Below the pieces are notes generated by a model. The model ran no database searches. It was given only the letters and a program-made list of their open reading frames with translations, and was not told the DNA's origin. Shown one piece after another: positions 21,701 to 32,106 of a DNA stretch of 64,000 bases (position 1 is the first letter of the stretch; the number at the start of each line of letters is the position of its first letter). Source of the DNA: Aliivibrio finisterrensis (GTDB taxonomy: Bacteria; Pseudomonadota; Gammaproteobacteria; Enterobacterales; Vibrionaceae). The stretch spans positions 45,538 to 109,537 of the forward strand of contig NZ_WBVP01000013.1 of NCBI RefSeq assembly GCF_008933155.1, in the 5' to 3' direction. Position numbers and translations under genes: made by a program.

Positions 21701-22611
21701 AGTTCAAAAACGCCCCCTTCGACGCTTGCTTGGTGAACCTCTTTATCTTCAATCCAATTAAGATAAGAAGGCGAGGCTTCAACTAATGCATCTATAGGTT
21801 GGCCGTTTTTAAATGATAGCCATGCATTAGCCGATATTTCACCTTGAGTAATCCCATATTCTTTTTTAATTTCTTCCGTGATCCATGGTGTTACTTGAAT
21901 ATTTTTTGCTTCAATGTAGAAATGGCCATCTAAACTTTTAAATGTGCCTTTTTCTTTAAAATTCGCAATGATTTTAAGTTGATTTATCTCACTTCCCACA
22001 ACACTAACGACGCCTTCAGCTAAATGCTTTCTGCGCTCATTCCGCCACTGTAGCGAGTCAATTTGTACCGTTTTATCTGTCCCATCCAATGCAACAAACG
22101 CAACTCGTGAGTTTTTCACTGAGAAATGATTTAAACGAACTAAAAAGATATCCTCTAATCGTTTCGCTAATGAATTATCGTCCTTAGCTTCCGCCTCATC
22201 TTTTAGGCTATTCGAGTCAGTAGAACTATTCCCTAATGACGTCAGATCCGCATTAAGTTTATCAATGCGTAAATCTGCAAATTGTGGCTGTCTTGCCCAT
22301 AGAGAAGAGAGGATATTTAATTGAATTTCGACTTCTTTAACTGAAATAATTTCATCACCAGAGACAGGGTCAATCGCTTTCAGTTTTTGAAGGTTTAATG
22401 AAGGATTGGTATTTCGCCAACGGCCATCTAACTCACCAATAGAGATAGAAAAACCAGTCGCTTTAGAAAGAAATGCTTCAATTTCAGGTTGATATTGATT
22501 CAAAGAGGGAAGAAACAGACGCAAGCTGGTTATGACTAATGCTGCTAGCAAAAATACCAGCAGCAATAATCCCATCAAGCAACGTTCAAAACGAATTAAC
22601 TTAGTGGTCAC
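18739..22611 (-). CDS. yhdP: YhdP, AsmA-like intermembrane phospholipid transport protein
   Basis: Very large (1290 residues) inner-membrane-anchored protein of the AsmA/TamB superfamily. One N-terminal helix (about 11-33) is followed by a long beta-rich periplasmic part. The C-terminal block carries the DUF3971/AsmA2 signatures (LLARFGISSGVQ, GEGVITDVKGAARFLGLFSIDSI split in two). E. coli YhdP works with TamB and YdbH in moving phospholipids to the outer membrane, which complements the Mla system at the left end of this window. It starts 13 bp after the rng stop. Confidence 0.93.
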   Translation of the reverse strand: MTTKLIRFERCLMGLLLLVFLLAALVITSLRLFLPSLNQYQPEIEAFLSKATGFSISIGELDGRWRNTNPSLNLQKLKAIDPVSGDEIISVKEVEIQLNILSSLWARQPQFADLRIDKLNADLTSLGNSSTDSNSLKDEAEAKDDNSLAKRLEDIFLVRLNHFSVKNSRVAFVALDGTDKTVQIDSLQWRNERRKHLAEGVVSVVGSEINQLKIIANFKEKGTFKSLDGHFYIEAKNIQVTPWITEEIKKEYGITQGEISANAWLSFKNGQPIDALVEASPSYLNWIEDKEVHQASVEGGVFELQPDKQGWKVFASDVQIKHQSSLWPKISGRFTWQPEKWILNLIHIDLKSVLSLKTLLPASQDNITDLLTSLDPKGSVNDIRVEFDHTAGLSYSASIHAAGMQQWELLPGFHKLDVLIAGDAEKGEAKLSLVDDILPYGDAFQAPLNITHGDVSIYWDVNNEGWRLWSDYINVATPDLQVKGEFRLDFPKEKPSVLSFYAEADAFNADQTWRYLPTLALGQDLTDYLSAAVQGGSAKTAQLLWYGELGDFPYTKYDGIFQVKVGLKNAKFSFDTAWPPLTNLQLDLLFQNASMFLSSHSADLMDVHATRVTGRITNLSEDGKLTIRATANGSGKAVREYMTATPLVDSVGAALNSIHVNNRVDALLQLDIPFTGEEVRAWGYADLADNHIELQSPNIVLTDVKGRIEFDNDVVKSSGIKASLLGQPVTLSFDGEAQSDFYSVAIETKGKWKVSPLKDYIDSPMMQKVSGVSSWSSNINLQVADVGFTYQIGVNAALGEMSSTLPYPLMLEKGTAEQALLQVSGNSEKISGRLTLPNAKYQAEVNISSSEPVITASHVIVGRGNFKVSPIVGQSASINTKTFDLDTWLSEPILAKEKAQSASKSSSVSHFPTIPTPTRIDAKVKSLRVASLDWNDVSIDARKKSQGWYAQVQSQEVDGKASWKGNDDLLVQLDNLHIFIPSLDKPENQRGLNRAKVDDPLISEFDREFFRLMPNLELTIRDSWIQGYKLGKVDTKLYKKGDAFYLDKLNVTSGEDKFSMSGNWELNKERSHSAFKLTASGKNNSELLARFGISSGVQKASYSMDADLNWDGAPWSIQVHTLSGELASTLGEGVITDVKGAARFLGLFSIDSIIRKMKLDFRDVFDDGMAFNSITGSGKMREGIFVSNNLTMDAVAGEMNIKGKADLNTRLVDAEVKFTPDLTSGIPIITAFAVAPQTAIIVLAVATAIAPVIDVITQVNYKVEGPLESPTVKELSRSQGEYQLPEKTGK

Positions 22612-22624
22612 GTATTATTATTCT

Positions 22625-24094
22625 CTACATCATTACAACATCAAACTGCTCTTGAATATACAAAGGCTCCGCTTGAATTTTGACCTGCTTACCAATAAAG
22701 AGTTCGAGCTCTGCTAATGCATGAGATTCTTCTCCCTCAAGTGCATCAGCGACGGCTACTGAGGCATAAACAACAAACTTATCAGAATCATAAGCTCGGT
22801 TTACTCGTGTGATTTCACGCAATATCTCATAGCACACACTCTCAACCGTCTTAACGGCACCACGTCCTTCACACGTAGGACACTGGCCACATAGAATATG
22901 TTCAATACTTTCTCGAGTGCGTTTTCGAGTCATTTCAACAAGACCAAGTTGAGTGAACCCATTGATATTGGTTTTTACTCGATCTTTCTCTAGTGCCATA
23001 CCTAAAGAGTGGAGTACTCGACGGCGATGCTCTTCACTCAACATATCAATGAAATCAATAATGATGATCCCACCTAAATTGCGTAAACGCAGCTGACGAG
23101 CAATGGCTTGAGTCGCTTCAATATTGGTGTTGAAAATGGTTTCTTCTAAATTACGACGCCCAACAAAAGCACCGGTATTAATATCAACCGTTGTCATGGC
23201 TTCGGTTTGGTCGATAATTAAGTAACCACCCGACTTCAATTCAACCTTACGATCAAGCGCGCGCTGAATTTCATTTTCCGTTTCGTACATATCGAAAATC
23301 GGTTTATCACCAGCATAATATTCAAGTTTCTTAGTCAGTTCTGGGACAAATTCTGTGGTAAATTCTTTTAACTTTTCAAAAGCCAATTTTGAATCAACGC
23401 GAATTAAATCCAATTCGGTGCCGACAAAATCACGCAAAATACGTTGGTCTAACCCTAACTCGCCATAAAGCATTGACTTCGTTTTACTCTTTTTACGTCG
23501 TTCAATAACTTTATGCCATAAACGCTTTAAGAAAGCGGCATCTTGTGAGATTTCTGCTTCACTGGCGCCTTCCGCAGCAGTTCGAATGATGAATCCACCA
23601 AACTCATCACAGTAATCAGAGACGGTATTCTTTAAGCGGTTACGTTCTTTCTCACTTTCAATACGTTGAGATACGCCAACATGACTCGCCCCCGGCATAA
23701 AAACCAAGTAACGAGAAGGAAGGGTTATATCTGTCGTCAAACGAGCGCCTTTGGTCCCAAGCGGATCTTTTACCACTTGAACAACCAAATCTTGTCCTTG
23801 ATGAACAAGTTGAGAAATGTCTCTTACTTGGAATTGACGTTTTTCATTCTCAGAGACACACTCGGTATGAGGGACAATATCCGAGGCGTGAAGAAAGGCG
23901 GCTTTATCTAAACCGATATCTATAAATGCGGCTTGCATCCCCGGTAATACTCGGCTTACTCGGCCTTTATAAATATTACCCACAATACCACGTCGTGCTT
24001 CTCTTTCTACATGGATCTCTTGAAGCACGCCTGCTTCAATCATCGCAACACGAGTTTCACTCGGTGTTACGTTTATTAACAACTCTGTACTCAT
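22625..24094 (-). CDS. rng: Ribonuclease G
   Basis: Endoribonuclease that matures the 16S rRNA 5' end and decays some mRNAs. An S1 RNA-binding domain occupies about residues 35-125. The catalytic Asp pair is Asp304 (TTVDINTGAF) and Asp347 (IIIIDFIDML). The zinc-link motif CGQCPTCEGRG (residues 402-412) mediates dimerisation. 489 residues, identical in size to E. coli RNase G. It lacks the C-terminal scaffold of RNase E. Downstream of maf by 19 bp. Confidence 0.97.
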   Translation of the reverse strand: MSTELLINVTPSETRVAMIEAGVLQEIHVEREARRGIVGNIYKGRVSRVLPGMQAAFIDIGLDKAAFLHASDIVPHTECVSENEKRQFQVRDISQLVHQGQDLVVQVVKDPLGTKGARLTTDITLPSRYLVFMPGASHVGVSQRIESEKERNRLKNTVSDYCDEFGGFIIRTAAEGASEAEISQDAAFLKRLWHKVIERRKKSKTKSMLYGELGLDQRILRDFVGTELDLIRVDSKLAFEKLKEFTTEFVPELTKKLEYYAGDKPIFDMYETENEIQRALDRKVELKSGGYLIIDQTEAMTTVDINTGAFVGRRNLEETIFNTNIEATQAIARQLRLRNLGGIIIIDFIDMLSEEHRRRVLHSLGMALEKDRVKTNINGFTQLGLVEMTRKRTRESIEHILCGQCPTCEGRGAVKTVESVCYEILREITRVNRAYDSDKFVVYASVAVADALEGEESHALAELELFIGKQVKIQAEPLYIQEQFDVVMM

Positions 24095-24113
24095 TGGAGC
24101 ACCTCACTAATTT

Positions 24114-24707
24114 TTACAAAAATTGGTGTAAGAGCTGATCTGTTTCCATCAAAGGCAGTCCCATGACAGCGTGATAGCTACCATCAATACGCGAGACAAA
24201 TCGCCCACCACTACCTTGAATTCCGTATGAACCCGCTTTATCGCAAGGTTCACCACTTTCCCAATATTGTTCTATCTCTTGTTCTGAAAGTGGTCTAAAC
24301 CACACCTGTGTTATTACTGTTTTGGTTTTTGTTGTTTCAGGTGTCGCTAGTGTTACAGCAGTCATTACTTGATGTTGACGACCAGACAGTGCTAAGAGCA
24401 TTCTCTTAGCATCTTTAAAATCTTTTGGTTTTTCTAAAATAACACCATCGATAACTACGATGGTGTCAGAGCCCAATACTGGGACTGTTTTTTTCTCAAT
24501 ATGTTCTATTGTGTTGCCTTCTGCTAGTGCTTTTATGCCTGCCTGAGCTTTATCTTTAGAAAGACGCTCTACATACATAAGAGGTGTCTCATGCGCTTGA
24601 TGCACCTCTTCAACATCTACAGATAACACCTCAAATTGGTAACCTAATTGAGCTAGCAGCTCTTTTCTACGCGGTGAGCCAGAAGCTAAAAAAACTTGAG
24701 CTGCCAT
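24114..24707 (-). CDS. maf: Maf-family nucleoside triphosphate pyrophosphatase (YhdE-type)
   Basis: House-cleaning pyrophosphatase; the YhdE branch hydrolyses dTTP and UTP. The 197-residue protein has the Maf signature SGSPRRKELLAQLGY at the N-terminus, the GSDTIVVIDG active-site region and CDKAGSYGIQGSGGRF. Position between mreD and rng is the conserved YhdE location, which is the main reason for choosing this branch over the m7GTP-specific one. Confidence 0.94.
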   Translation of the reverse strand: MAAQVFLASGSPRRKELLAQLGYQFEVLSVDVEEVHQAHETPLMYVERLSKDKAQAGIKALAEGNTIEHIEKKTVPVLGSDTIVVIDGVILEKPKDFKDAKRMLLALSGRQHQVMTAVTLATPETTKTKTVITQVWFRPLSEQEIEQYWESGEPCDKAGSYGIQGSGGRFVSRIDGSYHAVMGLPLMETDQLLHQFL

Positions 24708-24716
24708 TCCCTGTCC

Positions 24717-25208
24717 TTATCGAATTGACCAATGACGACGTACTCTACGCATCAATAAAAATAACCATGGCCATAAAAGAAAGTTTAACACGCCAGCCCA
24801 TAAAAAGTGTGCGTTAAAGGACACATCATGAACTAAAAATTCGCCCATAAACTCAATTATTTTACCTAAAAGCGTTAATCCTGAAAAAATAGCGGCTTGT
24901 TGCCATAATGCCAAATTTCTCAATAACTTAAAATTAGCAGCAACAAGGTAGATTAAAATTGCCATCGTCATACCACGAATACCTAATGTCGTCCCTAATA
25001 AGAGATCCCATAAGATACCCAAAATCATTGCTGTACCCACATTCACTCGATGTGGTAATGCGAGTACCCAATAAAACGTGACTAAGATAATCCAAGAAGG
25101 TCTCAATACTTCTAGCGTTCCTGGCCAAGGTGCAGCTTGCAAAATTAATGCGATTAAAAAAGAGAGCCAAATAATGATTCGACCACGCATTAAATGACTA
25201 CTCGCCAT
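24717..25208 (-). CDS. mreD: Rod-shape protein MreD
   Basis: Inner-membrane component of the elongasome, 163 residues with about five membrane segments. Conserved blocks are PSWIILVTFYWVLALPHRVNVG split around residue 40-60 and LRNLALWQQAAIF. The start MASSHLMRG overlaps the mreC end by 11 bp. MreD works with MreC, MreB, RodA and PBP2 in lateral wall growth. Confidence 0.95.
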   Translation of the reverse strand: MASSHLMRGRIIIWLSFLIALILQAAPWPGTLEVLRPSWIILVTFYWVLALPHRVNVGTAMILGILWDLLLGTTLGIRGMTMAILIYLVAANFKLLRNLALWQQAAIFSGLTLLGKIIEFMGEFLVHDVSFNAHFLWAGVLNFLLWPWLFLLMRRVRRHWSIR

Positions 25209-26061
25209 CCGATATCTCCTTGGCTTTTACTTCTGTTTCTGTTGGCCAAACTAATAATAAATAACGCAATTTATCAAATTCAACGGTTGTAGCTAATTCA
25301 ATCGAAGCAAATGGGCGCTTATTATCATTATCAATACTGGAAATATACCCAACAGGGTATCCTTCAGGGTAACGACCGCCCAGACCTGAACTCACCAATA
25401 AATCACCAATTTCAATATCGGTATTCGTCGGAATATGTTCAAGTTGCATGGTATCTAAATGGCCTTTACCTGACGCAATAACACGAATATCATTCCGAAC
25501 AATTTGAACAGGAATCGCATTGTTTGGATCCGTTAATAGCAACACTCGGCTATTATGTGCTCCAACATAGTTAATTTGGCCAACAATGCCTTTATCGTTG
25601 ATCACTGGTTGCCCTTCATACACACCATCGATCAAGCCTTTATCTATCATGACTTGATGAGTATAAGGTGCCGAATCAACAGCCATCACCTCGGTAACCA
25701 TCTTCTTTTCATCTCGAATAAAAGGGGAACCAAGAAGATCACGTAAACGGCTATTCTCTTGTTTTAGCTGTTCCAACAACAATAAATTACTGTTTTGAAT
25801 AAAAATATCTTGCTTAAGCTTCTGATTTTCAAGCATGAGTGTATTTCGGCTATTAAACCGTTCATACATACCATCAAACATCGTACGAGGAAGGTTTGCT
25901 GCATAATGAATAGGGGCAACAAAGCTATTAAGTAGGTAACGTATCTCAGAAAATGCATTTAAACGACTATCGGCCAGCATAAGGCTAGCCGATATCATTA
26001 CAGCAATAAACAGGCGAAACTGTAGAGAGGGGCCTCTACCAAAGATTGGAGTCATGTCCAC
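25198..26061 (-). CDS. mreC: Rod-shape protein MreC
   Basis: Bitopic protein of 287 residues that links the MreB filament to periplasmic wall synthases. One membrane helix at about 15-31, a coiled coil at about 68-110 (KLKQDIFIQNSNLLLLEQLK) and a C-terminal beta domain with NDKGIVGQINYVG and SGLGGRYPEGYPVG. Follows mreB by 17 bp in a three-gene mre operon. Confidence 0.96.
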   Translation of the reverse strand: MDMTPIFGRGPSLQFRLFIAVMISASLMLADSRLNAFSEIRYLLNSFVAPIHYAANLPRTMFDGMYERFNSRNTLMLENQKLKQDIFIQNSNLLLLEQLKQENSRLRDLLGSPFIRDEKKMVTEVMAVDSAPYTHQVMIDKGLIDGVYEGQPVINDKGIVGQINYVGAHNSRVLLLTDPNNAIPVQIVRNDIRVIASGKGHLDTMQLEHIPTNTDIEIGDLLVSSGLGGRYPEGYPVGYISSIDNDNKRPFASIELATTVEFDKLRYLLLVWPTETEVKAKEISDGE

Positions 26062-26078
26062 TCACCCGTTATTAATTA

Positions 26079-27232
<1,154 letters not shown>

Positions 27233-27244
27233 TTTATTCAATTT

Positions 27245-30200
27245 TTAGTTAGAAGTACCAATAATGTTACTTTCACCGCGGAATATGACGCGATCATTAC
27301 CACGGTAAATACCAAAGGTCACTACGGTTGACGGATCTTCATCGCCTTGACCTCGCCAGTTAAATTGCAGCCAGGGTTGATCTAGGTAGTCAGATTCACA
27401 ATCGACATTCGCTTCACCTATTTGTGAGGAAGTACTTGCTAGTCTTACCCAAAAACGTACCTGCTCTCGTAATGTACTATTACTTGCATCTGCAATTAAA
27501 TGAGTAACGTCACTGCCCTGAATTACCGTATTTGAGCCTTTTAATATTACATTAGTTGATTGCGTTGGATCTGACCATACTGTTTGCTTGCAATGCTTTT
27601 CACCTTCAAACTTACTCGCATTATCTGTATTACTCAGAACGAAGGCGTTACCAGACCAGTACTCAACGCGCAGTGGAACACTCATACTTTGCCCTACAGC
27701 GGTTCCCACACTATCTAATACCATTCGACCATAACGAACATCAGGCTGCGACAGCAATTCTTGCTCTATTACTGCAGGATCAAAAAAGGTAGCATCAAAA
27801 GAAACAGGATCGGCACCACTGATTTCCAGCCCAAGAGTCGTTGTTATTGAGCTTGTATTACCATTCATATTAAATGGCCCATCAGGCTTTGTAGTGATGT
27901 TTCCAGCAAGTGTCGAATCATTTAAACGAGACCATACAACGGCATCATTTAAGTTACTTACCTGCCAAAGAGCACCATTTCCCCAATGAGATGCATCTAA
28001 ATCAGCATTTGTAATATTTAAACGAGCTGCATACTCACCAACCAAAGAAAACCACGCTTTTAGTGATTCATCAAAACCACCATAATTTATAGTGTTAGTA
28101 CCTGAAGCACTATAAGACATTACCTGAAAATCAACATTGGTAAAGTTTTGTCCCATATAAACATAGGTTCCATCAGTAGAACCTTGCTCTTCTGGATAAT
28201 CCCATTCCGTATTAGTTATAGAAAAAAACGCAGGATAAAAACGCCCGACCTTAGCGAAAGTTGACGGGATAGTAAACCCAGAGCGATTAAAGTAATTATT
28301 CTGGAATACATCAAAACCCAGAGTGCCTACTTCATTCCAGTTCATTTGTGTAGAAGCGCTTTTATTCTCACGGGTTACCTCTTTACTAAAATTAGCAATA
28401 GGGTGACCATCTGCGGTAATCACTCCTATCATCCCTGATAGTGGGTAGTTTAATTGAGCCGCTAAGCTTAACTGAGCCACCCCCTCGCTGTGAGTAACAT
28501 AGCTTGGTGTCACGGCCTTACTGCACACTAACGATGGATTGTCATAATCAGGGACGCCATCGCCATAGAGTCCTTTATCTAATCCTTTTATCCAATTAAC
28601 TGCTTTTAAATAAGCATTAAAATCGGTGCCCGAAGCCAAGTAAGCGCCATTAAGCTCATCGGTATAAGATGGTAATGCTGATGATTGGTCACACAATGCA
28701 GCGGTAAAAGGACGAAAATAAAATTGCTCCGAGGTAGTAAACGTATTGCCTTGAATATTTGCACTAACCGTTAATCTTGCTTTACCAGCGTCATTCAAAC
28801 GCGCTTTCAATGAGCCATCAGCCTGACTCTCATCTCCGCCAGCAACACCATTCACAAACGAAACCGATAACGTTTTATTTGCTTCAGTCCAACTGCTACC
28901 TTCTTGGCTAATTTCAATATTCTCATTGCTGGTCACAGGCAAGACTGAGTTCGAGAATGTGACATCAATGTCTGCGGTTTCTTTAATAATATGGCAATTT
29001 AGCATATTGCCATTTCCATTTTCTTTACCACGGATTTTTAATCTAAATGGATAAGGTCGCCCTGCTACTTGATTACTATCAGAGCCATCAACCCCCTCAG
29101 ATGGGACAATACTTATCACTTTAGCAATAAACTCATACGGTCCTTCTGTTGTCGTTAAATAGTCACTACTGACACTGGCTGATACGTTATAAGAGTTTAA
29201 AAATTTACTATGAATATATCGAGTAACCACCGCCGGGCCACTTGATGGAAATACCGTATCGAAACGACTGTCATCAGCATGATTACACTCGGGTGTTGTA
29301 ATGTTTCCGTCTTCACTCCAACACGCTGAGTTTCTATCTCCAACAGCAACTGGAGTACTGCTTACTTGTAATTTCTGCCCCTTACCTTCAACCACATTGC
29401 CATTAGAATCAACAAGGGAGAAATCAATTTCTATACCATCACAAGCAAGGCCTTTACCTGACGTTGGCGAGATGACGAGTTGATAACTATTTGATCCACA
29501 ATTTGTAAGAGGTTCATGAATAAATTCAGAATCATTACTCATGGCAATCTGACAGGCTGTAACCGCACCTCTAACTTTTGCACCGTTAGTTAACGTCATG
29601 GAACCTTTGGTATATATATAACCATTGACATAGGCATCAGTATTTAAATTCACACTATAATCTTGATTAACTAAAGGCTGGCTCGGCGATATATCAATCG
29701 TTGATTCACACCCGCTGTCTTTATAGGAGTAGATAAAAAGGGTTCCACCACTATTGGCATTTACATTTCTAGCAAAATCAATCTTATCTTGAACATGAAA
29801 AATAACATCTCCTTCAATTTCAATATTACCTAGAACTCTCATATCATCAAACCAGTATTCTCCTGATTTGAATAACACTGTATGTGATGATTTAACGCTA
29901 AACCCTGTATGACTTCCTATACCGTAAGGATTCTTAAAATATGTAGATCTTTGAAAAACTTTTTGTTCATCCCAATTTGAATCGTATCCATTGATAATTC
30001 GAGCTTCTGAAGAAATTTGCCAACTAAAACTCAAAAGATCAGGCAAATCACTATCATTAGCTAAAGAGCAGCTTTCCCCATCACATAATCCATGCTCTAT
30101 AGGCGTTTCTGGGATAAATCCAGGGTATTGATTAACAATCTCATTGGTAAACCTTACCTGCCCTTTAATGCTTCCTCCCCCAGAAACTAATGCATGATTT

Positions 30201-30379
30201 TCCATAGTAATTAAATTTACCGAGTTATTTCTCCATGTCTGCATTCCATTAAATGCATCACATTGTTGAGGTGGTACAGTAAAATGTTGAGAAAGCGAAC
30301 CTATTTCAGCTTTTTGGGCCAAAGAAGGTAAAGAATTCAAAGATAAGTAGATAAAAATTAATTGCCATACTATTTTCAT
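27245..30379 (-). CDS. mshQ: MSHA biogenesis protein MshQ
   Basis: Large secreted protein of 1044 residues at the end of the MSHA operon. A signal peptide (MKIVWQLIFIYLSLNSLPSLA) is followed by a long beta-rich, serine/asparagine-rich region with scattered cysteines and the C-terminal DUF6701-type domain (FYPAFFSITNTEWDYP, FNYRAQD-like region, GNDRVIFRGE near the end). Function is not established. The distal position in a pilus operon together with minor pilins suggests a tip or adhesin role, which is inference. It overlaps mshP by one base (TAATG). Confidence 0.88.
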   Translation of the reverse strand: MKIVWQLIFIYLSLNSLPSLAQKAEIGSLSQHFTVPPQQCDAFNGMQTWRNNSVNLITMENHALVSGGGSIKGQVRFTNEIVNQYPGFIPETPIEHGLCDGESCSLANDSDLPDLLSFSWQISSEARIINGYDSNWDEQKVFQRSTYFKNPYGIGSHTGFSVKSSHTVLFKSGEYWFDDMRVLGNIEIEGDVIFHVQDKIDFARNVNANSGGTLFIYSYKDSGCESTIDISPSQPLVNQDYSVNLNTDAYVNGYIYTKGSMTLTNGAKVRGAVTACQIAMSNDSEFIHEPLTNCGSNSYQLVISPTSGKGLACDGIEIDFSLVDSNGNVVEGKGQKLQVSSTPVAVGDRNSACWSEDGNITTPECNHADDSRFDTVFPSSGPAVVTRYIHSKFLNSYNVSASVSSDYLTTTEGPYEFIAKVISIVPSEGVDGSDSNQVAGRPYPFRLKIRGKENGNGNMLNCHIIKETADIDVTFSNSVLPVTSNENIEISQEGSSWTEANKTLSVSFVNGVAGGDESQADGSLKARLNDAGKARLTVSANIQGNTFTTSEQFYFRPFTAALCDQSSALPSYTDELNGAYLASGTDFNAYLKAVNWIKGLDKGLYGDGVPDYDNPSLVCSKAVTPSYVTHSEGVAQLSLAAQLNYPLSGMIGVITADGHPIANFSKEVTRENKSASTQMNWNEVGTLGFDVFQNNYFNRSGFTIPSTFAKVGRFYPAFFSITNTEWDYPEEQGSTDGTYVYMGQNFTNVDFQVMSYSASGTNTINYGGFDESLKAWFSLVGEYAARLNITNADLDASHWGNGALWQVSNLNDAVVWSRLNDSTLAGNITTKPDGPFNMNGNTSSITTTLGLEISGADPVSFDATFFDPAVIEQELLSQPDVRYGRMVLDSVGTAVGQSMSVPLRVEYWSGNAFVLSNTDNASKFEGEKHCKQTVWSDPTQSTNVILKGSNTVIQGSDVTHLIADASNSTLREQVRFWVRLASTSSQIGEANVDCESDYLDQPWLQFNWRGQGDEDPSTVVTFGIYRGNDRVIFRGESNIIGTSN

Positions 30380-30813
30380 TAATTAATTTCCTTCGCCCAT
30401 ACTTCTTGAACTCGCGTCACTTGGTTTATCCCTGTTCCACAATTTGCGGTGCTTATAATCTGAAAATATCGAATAGCATTGCCTTTGTAGTTTACTGATG
30501 TCATGTCACATTTCACTTGCGGTTTAGTACGACAACCGCTGTCATCGGGTTTCATATTAGGAGTGTAAGTATTGCCATCACAAATCGAATCATCAGCCCC
30601 GGATTGGTTTAATGGAAACAACTGCACTAACCCCCACTCCGCCCCTGAGTGAGCTAAAAGCCATGCTTGTGTACCTAATATTTCACTAGAAACCGTGTCG
30701 TGATTGCTGGTTTCTACTTTCAATAAATTCAATGATAAATAGCCAACAGCAACCATAATGACCACAGACATGATCAATAGGTTACCTTTTTGCTTTGATT
30801 GATTATGGTACAT
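30379..30813 (-). CDS. mshP: MSHA biogenesis protein MshP
   Basis: 144-residue protein with an N-terminal membrane segment (LLIMSVVIMVAVGYLSLNLL, about 12-31) resembling the PilX/GspK type of minor pilin rather than a canonical G-F-T-L-x-E pilin. Cysteines in the C-terminal part (SICDGN, SGCRT, VKCDM, ANCG) could form disulfides. It overlaps mshO by 11 bp. Assignment relies mainly on operon position between mshO and mshQ. Confidence 0.85.
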   Translation of the reverse strand: MYHNQSKQKGNLLIMSVVIMVAVGYLSLNLLKVETSNHDTVSSEILGTQAWLLAHSGAEWGLVQLFPLNQSGADDSICDGNTYTPNMKPDDSGCRTKPQVKCDMTSVNYKGNAIRYFQIISTANCGTGINQVTRVQEVWAKEIN

Positions 30814-31528
30814 TCATCACCTGCACATCATGTTGATATTGAGTTGCCTCACCAAGATCATTTTCAAGCGTTAAGACCATCTTAATCATGCTATTACGAT
30901 TGAGCGACGCGTTATCAATAGAGAATCCACCAGAGATAACGTGGTTAGCAATTTGCATTCCATCACGAAACACCCCGCCAGCCTGTATACAATACTCAAC
31001 GACACTTGGTCGATAAATAAAGGCACGCTCAGAAACAGAGCTTGAAATAAATGCAGGATTATTCGTAGTGTTTGGGAAGTGGATGGTAGAAATAGCTCCC
31101 GATTGTGTCATTGACTCTATAGTAATAAACCTATTATGAGTTTCATCCAATAAATCAGATTGGGAACTCGGATTAATCACTAACCTAAAGTTATCAAGCG
31201 TCACTGTATTATTAGAGAGCAAAACAACATCTATTTGTTTTTGATTAAATTGAGGCAATTCAAGATAAAAAGCACTGACCTTAAGAGGGATAAAGCTAAC
31301 ACATTGGCTACTGACCACCTCCGCGCTATTTGGCACGGCATGACGCAATTCTCTGCTGAGTTTTTCTATCACAAACTTTGCCTGCATTTGGTTATCTTGA
31401 CGATCAATACTGTCGTTGTAGCTTTGAAAACCAAGCACTAGGGTGTTGCTTGCTGCGATAGCAATAACCCCGACCACCACAATGGTTAAGATCAACTCGA
31501 TAAGGGTAAATCCACTAATACGCTTCAT
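30803..31528 (-). CDS. mshO: MSHA minor pilin MshO
   Basis: Type IV prepilin-like protein of 241 residues, leader MKRISG cut before FTLIELILTIVVVG, with Glu5 of the mature protein kept. The size and place match MshO, a PilW/GspJ-like minor pilin probably in the priming tip complex (inference from related systems). Its ATG overlaps the mshD stop. Confidence 0.9.
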   Translation of the reverse strand: MKRISGFTLIELILTIVVVGVIAIAASNTLVLGFQSYNDSIDRQDNQMQAKFVIEKLSRELRHAVPNSAEVVSSQCVSFIPLKVSAFYLELPQFNQKQIDVVLLSNNTVTLDNFRLVINPSSQSDLLDETHNRFITIESMTQSGAISTIHFPNTTNNPAFISSSVSERAFIYRPSVVEYCIQAGGVFRDGMQIANHVISGGFSIDNASLNRNSMIKMVLTLENDLGEATQYQHDVQVMNVP

Positions 31529-32106
31529 TAATAATTCCCTCGATAAGCACTAAAGGTATATTGAGCATGATTACCCGCAAATAAGGTGATCTCTATTTTT
31601 TTATATGGTGTTATTGCGTCACCACTGCCATCAACATCAGCATAGGCCACTGTAATTTCAACCGTGAAATTTTTATATTCATCCGCACTGCTTGGTTCTA
31701 TTAACTGATTTAACGGATAATGAGCCAGTCCAGAAGTGCATTGAGTCGTATCTCCCCAACAACCAATAAAGTCATCAACATCATTAAAGGTGTCTGCACT
31801 CGTTTCGCCAGTATCAGATCCTAAGTTAGTCGAGCAATCAGAGATGACAATATTTGAAATCATTTCCCCACAGCGATATTGCCCGCCGTTAGGATCACTA
31901 TGCTCATCAAATTGGCGACTGAGGATGTCAGTCATGATCGAATGTCCAAGCGTTGCTGCTTGAGATTGATAGGTGGCTTGATGTGATTTAGAGGCTGAAC
32001 TAAACACGCCCGTCACTAAAATCAATAGCGCAAAGCCCAGAATAATAATACCAATTATCGATTCGATTAAGGTAAAGCCCTTTGGGTGGTTAATTACTTT
32101 ATTCAT
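31528..32106 (-). CDS. mshD: MSHA minor pilin MshD
   Basis: Prepilin-like protein, 192 residues from MNKVINHPKG with cleavage before FTLIESIIGIIILG. I choose the ATG at 32106 because it forms an ATGA overlap with the mshC stop; the in-frame upstream start at 32115 is a GTG. Cysteines in YRCGEM, SDCSTN, GCWGDTTQC suggest disulfide-bonded C-terminal loops. GspI/PilV-like minor pilin by position. Confidence 0.9.
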   Translation of the reverse strand: MNKVINHPKGFTLIESIIGIIILGFALLILVTGVFSSASKSHQATYQSQAATLGHSIMTDILSRQFDEHSDPNGGQYRCGEMISNIVISDCSTNLGSDTGETSADTFNDVDDFIGCWGDTTQCTSGLAHYPLNQLIEPSSADEYKNFTVEITVAYADVDGSGDAITPYKKIEITLFAGNHAQYTFSAYRGNY